This document shows, in pieces, positions 57,951 through 64,000 of a stretch of 64,000 bases of DNA. The position numbers were made by a program, and so were the translations under genes. Each line of letters opens with the position of its first letter. Position 1 is the first letter of the stretch. The DNA comes from Siphonodentalium dalli (Eukaryota > Mollusca > Scaphopoda > Gadilida > Siphonodentaliidae): the NCBI GenBank assembly GCA_032622095.1, contig CP136065.1, positions 211,586,151 through 211,650,150 on the forward strand, given 5' to 3'. The notes under the pieces are model-generated. The model was not told the origin of the DNA, ran no database searches, and saw only the letters and a program-made list of their open reading frames with translations.

Positions 57951-58383
57951 CAAACCTTGAAATAGTGTGTCTGTCATTTGCAGAATGAGGTCCACAGAGG
58001 GTGAATTTAGTGACACTATCTCGCACAGTGGGCTAATGTCACCACTTTCACCCTCTGGGAACCTCATTCTGCTGAGGCCTCAACTGCTATGGGAGACATA
58101 GCATCCGATTGAAGTTCCCCAGTTGAAGTTGCTGACCTTCACCTCGATTATGCATGTTATCTTCTGCAAACTAGGGGATATAGAAACTGAACAGAAGGGA
58201 AAAAGTAACTAAAACAATGTTAATTTAGAATATAGATACTTCCCAGAGGATGATGGCCTAAATAGAATGAGGTCCTCAGATGGTGAATTTATTGATGCTA
58301 GCCCACTGTGCAGTGTAGTGTCACTAAATCACCGTCTGGGGACCCCATTCTGCAAATAATAGACACACTATTTCAAGGCTTGC
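57951..58383. mobile_element. Foldback element, ccttgaaatagtgtgtctg ends
   Basis: Same family as 50320-50696. The interior has ctcaactgctatgggagac and gttgaagttgctgacc, matching 50560-50630 in reverse. Confidence 0.8.
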
Positions 58384-58648
58384 TTTCAAGGTCCCACAGG
58401 AACCTGGGAGTCTCCTGAAACAATTGCGGTAAAATATCACTTGCCAAAGGTGAATAACACGCTGTTTTAAAAGCCATAGGTGGCTGGGCTTGACAAGTCT
58501 ATTGCAATGATATTTGGACCACTTAGGTATAAGAAGATGGAACCTTATAAAATTACTCTCAGACAATCGGCCGGAAATGCATGCATTAACATGTTTTGAG
58601 CCAGTCCACACATTGCTCATATTCACTGAAGATGTCTGCATTCTGAGC

Positions 58649-58807
58649 TACAGTAATGCCCTAATTAATCGAATCCATAACCACAGCAGAATTATGGGTA
58701 ATTTTTCAGGATTTAGTCTGAAATATGGCTTGTTTCAGACTAAATCCTGAAAAATTACTCATAATTCTGCTGTGGTTATGGAGTCGATTAATTAGGGCAT
58801 TACTGTA
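58649..58807. mobile_element. TA-flanked mariner-like MITE, short form
   Basis: A 159 bp near-perfect foldback, TA plus cagtaatgccctaattaatc, with ggatttagtctgaaatatgg and its complement around ttgtt. Confidence 0.85.
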
Positions 58808-59027
58808 GTTGTGCCACGACATACCATGAATACTCTGCAGGGATACCTTTATGATATGTCATTAGTGGGCTATCGTCAGCACCCCACGTGACAGTATTTC
58901 ACCATCACCATCCTGATCATTCTGAGAACAAGCACAGCTGTATTAATGGAATGACTTCAAGTGTGGTTAGATCAGCCAGCACAGCCTGCAAGAAAAACGG
59001 AAAATACTTTCAATTGGATTGTTCTCT

Positions 59028-59272
59028 TTAACCCTTTGAGTGCCAGGGGCCGATCTCATCGGCCCTAAACCTACAAAATAATATAAGAATAAATTATTAA
59101 AATTGTAAAAATTTGTAATAAAAAAAAAAAAAAAAAAAAAAAATTGTTAGGCCAATGCATTCTCTTAATATATATGCGAGGCGACCTATGGTCAACTCGC
59201 ATATATAAGAGAATGCATTGGCACAGGGTATATGGGTTGTTACAAAAATCGACCTGGCACTCAAAGGGTTAA
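59028..59272. mobile_element. TTAA-flanked hairpin MITE, ccctttgagtgccagg type
   Basis: TTAA plus ccctttgagtgccagg and the complement cctggcactcaaaggg. It has a single hairpin module (59150-59226) preceded by a 23-base A run. Third terminal type carrying the same module. Confidence 0.85.
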
Positions 59273-60062
59273 ACTATAGTGTTCATCTGTTGGTGAAATA
59301 AAATACTATTTTCATAATTATAAGACATATTTCCTAATGAAAGACACTTAGACACTGAACTCTATGGTTATTCACTTTGTGTGCATACCCAACGTATAAG
59401 GGAACCTCATGGGTGAGTCGTACATCCATGATTTGTAATACTGTATGGAATTTCTCTGGTACAAAATTTGTTCCTTCAGATAATTGGATGTGACCTTTAG
59501 TCTCTGGCCTCAGGAAACCCACCTCATATAAATTGGATATCCAGGTGAGTTTCTTCTTTTTTGCGTCGCCCTCAAGATGGTTGTGCGAGTGTGCGGGGTG
59601 AGATGGGAGTGTTCTGAAAGTTCAGTGTGTAAGTTTCTTCTATAGATGGATTTCAGTGTGATGTTAAAAGGTAAACAAATGTCAGGGAGTGCCAATCGCA
59701 GGACAAAAAACACACGCACAAAATAACGCAGAGTGATCAGACGAGACAGAATTTATTAATCATTTAATTTGATGAGCCTTATAGCGAAGTGGAATGTAGA
59801 CAGGGCATACACGAACGCACATGAAAAACTTGACCAATAGTTTGGCGAAGTTGGTTCGTGGGTGTCTACAGATGGCATAGATTGATAACTTGAACAAATA
59901 TCAACTGATTTGTTTTATATTTGGTATATTAGACTATATTGATCAACAATTTAACATTCTTACCTCAGCAGCTGCATACGACGCCACCTTCAGCAGATTG
60001 GTTTTCCGAAAGGAGAAGATAGCTACAGCGAGAACTGAAATAAAACAGCACAAGTGGACATA
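59273..60062. other. Unassigned spacer
   Basis: Nothing recognised; short frames on both strands show no domain. Confidence 0.4.
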
Positions 60063-60326
60063 TAACCTTTTCATGATCGGAGCTACACTGGTGAAGCATT
60101 AAAGATCCTGTGCGAGGGCATTATCTTATATATGAGGGTCTCCCATAGGGAGCCTTGCATATTTAAGAGAATGCACTGGCTTAATTACAATGCCAAGGTA
60201 AATTTTGTTAGGCCAATGTATTCTCTTATATATGCGAGGTTCCCTACAGGAGACTGGCATATACAAGAGAATGCATGGAACAGGGTTTTCGCAAAATTTC
60301 AGGTAACACCAGTCATGGAAGGGTGA
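60063..60326. mobile_element. Hairpin MITE, worn ends
   Basis: cttttcatgatcggagctac ... accagtcatggaaggg with two hairpin modules. The flanking TTAA is lost. Confidence 0.7.
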
Positions 60327-60653
60327 CTTTCTTTGCGGTGAGTGCAGCAAGGAATTCATAACTCTTCAGTACACCACATTACCCATAGTGTATGAAACTC
60401 ATACCATATGATCCAAATCAGAACATACTAGCAAACACTAAATAATTTATTTCTTTCTCTATGGCAGGCTAGACTTGCATGCAAATAAGTGAAAGAACCT
60501 CTAAGTTCATATGCATCATATTGTTTTATGACTCAAATGATATTCTGGAAGCATCATTACTCCATGGATATTCTACTCACACATGTGTCACCATTCAGAT
60601 AGTAAAAAGCAGAATCTCTTGTTGTTGGACAAAGTTCTGCTGGGGACTTATAT

Positions 60654-60901
60654 TTAACCCTTCCATGACCGGAGCGTCCTCAAATTTTTCTAAAACCCTG
60701 TGCCAATGCATTCTCTTATGTATATGCGAGTCACCCATAGGGAGCCTCACATATATAAGAGAATACATTGGCTTAACAATATTTACGTTGACCTTGTAAG
60801 CCATGCATTCTCTTATATATATGTGAGGCTCACATAAGATAATGCACTGGCACAGTATCTTTAATGTTGCACAAGCGCAGCTCTGGTCATGAAAGGGTTA
60901 A
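60654..60901. mobile_element. TTAA-flanked hairpin MITE
   Basis: TTAA plus cccttccatgaccggagc, and gctctggtcatgaaaggg plus TTAA. Two hairpin modules. Confidence 0.85.
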
Positions 60902-61161
60902 TAATCTTCAAATTTGAGTTCTGAACTTGTCTTCACACCAGAGATTATCCTATCCTGATTAGAAAAGTGACCTGGGACCCTGACATTGGGATAAATTTCC
61001 ACAATAGGGTCCAATTAGGAGCTTTCAGACAGCTCAACCACTACAAAAAATAAATATACAAATAAAACAAGAGGTGTGCTGGAATACCCACACGGTGCCA
61101 ACTGAATCAAGGGCAGGATGGATCTCAATTTTTAAAATAAAAAAACGGATAACCCTAGAAT

Positions 61162-61415
61162 CAAGCCTTGAAATAGTGTGTCTGTCATTTGCAGAATGAG
61201 GTCCCCAGAGGGTGAATTTAGTGATGCTACCCCGCATAGCGGGCTAGCATCACTAAATTCACCCTCTGGGGACCTCATTCTGCTTACACATCAGCAGAAT
61301 GAGGTTCCCAGAGGGTGAATTTGCTGATGCTAGCCCGCTATGCGGGGTAGCATCACTAAATTCACCCTCTGGGGACCTCATTCTGCAAATGACAGACACC
61401 CTATTTCAAGGCTTG
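61162..61415. mobile_element. Foldback element with two tandem palindromes
   Basis: The outer ends caagccttgaaatagtg and the complement enclose two ~80-base palindromes of gaggtccccagagggtgaa ... ttcaccctctggggacctc, in tandem. The loops contain ccccgcatagcggg and its reverse. Confidence 0.85.
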
Positions 61416-62780
61416 CTGTTATATCACTACTGCTGGAAGTATTTTCTTGCAATGAGTAACTGATTGAAGTAATAATTCGAAATGTCCATTTTGGGACTCG
61501 ATTCAGCAATAATTATTGTGAGCATCAGTGATTGCAAGACCTACAGAATACTTTTGCACGACCTGTTTTTCATTCGCGTCATTTACATTTAGGCAACCTC
61601 CAGGCGAACTGAACGGTCGTTTGCCTCAAATATGCTGGCCTGATTGGGCACTCATTTGAAACCATGCAGTCATAATGGTGGACCTTCATACCAAATTTCA
61701 TTCCGATCTGATGACCTATGGCTGAGATATCTGGGTGCATGGACAAAACATCAAATATTTCCAGATAAACAAAGAAGAATAACTCTAGAATGGATAACTT
61801 GCATTCATACTCCATGAAGCACAAGCAAATGAACATCTATATCTTAAATAAATTGAGATCTTGGTACTTTGGCATTCGGAAACGTGCCTGTGCTCTGATC
61901 CTTATGCTAGCCTGGATAATGCCTGCAGACAAATCTTAAACGACCCTATGGGATACTCACCTGGTAAAACCTCTAAAGAGTTATGAGCGAGAATCCTGTC
62001 CCACAGCAGTAATACTTGGTCAGCAGATAGATAACCAGAGAATGCCCTCATTAGCCATTTGAATGCTATCTTCAATCTGATGAATAAAGGGATTTTTTCT
62101 TATATCCACACATAGCACAACAATACTGATTTTTATAATGCCTGTTCCTGAGAAACGTATTCAATAACATATGTGTGGAATTGGACGATATAAACATAAA
62201 TGACGTTCGCCTCGTCCATAAATCCAGATCTATAAAATAAGGGCATCAACACAAGCTATGTCTGCTCTAAATAAACCTTGCAAGTCTTTTTTCAATTAAT
62301 GGATACATAACAACACATGCGTTAATGGGTTTGTCGATAAGCCACTTATGCCATTGCAGGAGGATAAAACTGCGCCTCTCATGTCGTTCTGTGTATTAAT
62401 TTGGTATCTGGAAATCCAAGCCATAAATGACCCAAAATATTTTGAGTGAATAACTTTGAAATATCTACATGTTAATGCTCAAAATTTCCAATGGTGTTAA
62501 ATCTGCTAAAATTCCATTAGACAAATCTCACAATCACAGATTCGCAGATCTGTACCAGATTTTTAAAAAAATTGACCAGAAAATTTTAAGGAATAGAGGT
62601 CGAACATACAATGTAGTTTCAATGGGTATAATTTAATCATGATTATTGATTTACTTACGGCTGACACCCAACTGATTTCAAATGAAAGAACAGCTCGGCT
62701 TCATGTGTCTGCAGCAGAATTTCAAAGAGCAGACTCAAAGCTACAATCCCCTGCAATAGTTACATTCAATATTTCATAAC
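61416..62780. other. Unassigned spacer
   Basis: At 61660-61750 is a phrase of the type accaaatttcattccgatc, common near retroposon tails. No gene supported. Confidence 0.4.
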
Positions 62781-62794
62781 ACAGTCTAAGATTA

Positions 62795-62862
62795 AGGGCT
62801 TCGAGCTACACCAGGGATGAAGCGCTATATAAATGCTATATATTATTATTATTATTTTGTAG
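62795..62862 (+). mobile_element. Probable SINE 3' tail
   Basis: aagcgctatataaatgcta followed by a tattattatta run is the usual 3' end of a widespread invertebrate SINE/LINE-tail type. No tRNA-like head is seen, so it is truncated. Confidence 0.45.
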
Positions 62863-63114
62863 CATCAAGCTCAATATAAATTTTGTCAAAGATGTCCTAT
62901 CTGATTTGACACGTATCAATATATGTACCGCCGGGTAAAATTATTAACCCTTTCTTTACTAAATGGATTCTCCCATTCAGTTATAAAAGTAGACATAGGA
63001 AAGGTCTATTATTCATTTGGAGGGATGTTTAGGTACAGTAATTATTTAAAGCAGATGACAGACAGACAAAAAGATAATACAAGTGCTGATTTTTTCTATT
63101 AATTGGTGGGAAAT

Positions 63115-63215
63115 GTTCAGATAATAAGTTCAACAAACGTTTGTTGAATATTTATTGAACTTATTATCTGAACATTTCCTAAGAGAACTCGTCAATGAGT
63201 ATTTAGTAAAGAAAA
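63115..63215. repeat. Palindrome and flank repeated at 63745-63820
   Basis: gaaatgttcagataataag ... cttattatctgaacatttc is a 66-base palindrome. Its right flank (ctcgtcaatgagtatttagta) recurs at 63795, and the gttaatgggtttgt phrase at 62322 recurs at 63693. Confidence 0.7.
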
Positions 63216-63448
63216 AGTTAAAGGTATGCTTCCTCTTTTGTGACTGATATTAATTCTCTTATATATTCAGTATTATTTACTTCTGATATGACAGGTATAG
63301 ACTTTTTGACTGCTCATTCCACTGACATATAAGATTCTTATCTTGAAAATTTAAAGTTGTGAACACTATGTGTGACTTTAAGTATTGGTCACTCACTGTT
63401 ATTACAATAATCAGCCTGTCTAGCATACCAATTGGTGTGGTGAATTGG

Positions 63449-63572
63449 TTCGACTTACCTGTTAATGTGAGGATATGCTATGCAGACTGTAGAAGTATCG
63501 ACAGTATAGATGACTTACCTGTTGATGTGAAGATATGCTATGCAGCCTGTAGAAGTATCGACAGTATAGATC
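63449..63572 (+). repeat. 60 bp tandem duplication
   Basis: cgacttacctgttaatgtga ... gtagaagtatcgacagtata occurs twice with a 60 bp spacing and few changes. Confidence 0.9.
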
Positions 63573-64000
63573 TCTGAATACATAGTACAGTGTGATCACA
63601 TCTTTATAGATATAGCACAGTGGAGCAACTATAAACAAAGAAAAAACAAGCTGGTACGAATTGATAAGATATACACAGAACAACATGATTGTGTTAATGG
63701 GTTTGTTGATACGGTATGAGCGCTAGCTCAGAAGGATAAAACCATAGGTCGTTTGTTGAATTTATTTTCTGTACATTTCCTAAGGGATAACTACTCGTCA
63801 ATGAGTATTTAGTATATAAAGGTAAACTGAATATTCGCTGCTGGGTACTTGACTCCCAGTGATTTATTAGTAGGGATTTTCAGCTAATAATTTCATCAAA
63901 CTGTTGAGATTATTATGAAGAATGTTTCTGTTTATTATCGGCTTATAGTAGGGCCCTGCATATCGGGCATTTTCATTTTGAATCAAATCTCGCATCGTAT
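63573..64000. other. Unassigned end of window
   Basis: Contains the second copy of the 63115 flank; no gene supported. Confidence 0.4.

Noticed and set aside
41376-60804. Many short open frames with shared residues (for example 41376-41561, 51121-51321, 60126-60359, 60595-60804)
   Set aside because: They are the same hairpin MITE read through in different copies; the similarity is of DNA, not protein.

Overview
The window is animal nuclear DNA, most likely from a lophotrochozoan invertebrate and probably a mollusc such as a bivalve. The reasons are its AT-rich, gene-poor, repeat-crowded composition, an intronless divergent nicotinic-receptor-like gene (a class known to be expanded in bivalves), repeats with a 'gggccataactctgg' and 'ggacggacagacc' style familiar from molluscan DNA, and element structures resembling bivalve pearl/Helentron repeats. 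The species cannot be named from sequence alone. There is no bacterial operon, CRISPR array, rRNA or tRNA gene that I can see.

Only two convincing protein-coding loci exist outside the large repeat. One is a complete single-exon Cys-loop receptor subunit at 30667-31836 (+). The other is a long, lysine/arginine-rich coding exon at 48666-49865 (+), which is probably the last exon of a spliced gene; a small splice-bounded candidate exon at 41865-41929 fits it in phase. A third coding candidate, about 207 aa with a weak F-box-like N-terminus, is present twice as mirror copies (11097-11720 minus, 26701-27324 plus).

The dominant structure is an approximately 18.5 kb near-perfect palindrome. The left arm is 10154-17298, a 42-base GC-rich spacer is 17299-17340, and the right arm is 17341-28700. 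The right arm carries a 3785 bp insertion (18401-22185) that the left arm lacks and, at its outer edge, a 0.46 kb foldback element (28233-28689). The arms hold the mirror gene pair (both transcribed outward), a half zinc-finger-like reading frame beside the centre, a ~265 bp satellite, a degenerate tandem block and a 9 bp minisatellite.

The rest is a dense layering of mobile DNA. One Helitron-like family (asymmetric terminal inverted repeats, 3' hairpin, no target duplication) is seen three times (1-~4600, 18401-22185, 36673-38268). A second family of similar build sits at 53158-53891. At least a dozen TTAA-flanked miniature elements carry a shared 70-base hairpin module, and several other TTAA families start with TTAAAGG. 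TA-flanked mariner-like miniature elements, large foldbacks, a 1.1 kb tandem triplication and two decayed LINE reverse-transcriptase tails (7340-7700, 34545-35070) complete the picture. Nesting order can be read directly at several places because empty and filled copies of the same repeat lie in the same window.

Limits: without searches I cannot assign families in databases, confirm transcription or splicing, or exclude that the palindrome is an assembly join of two haplotypes.
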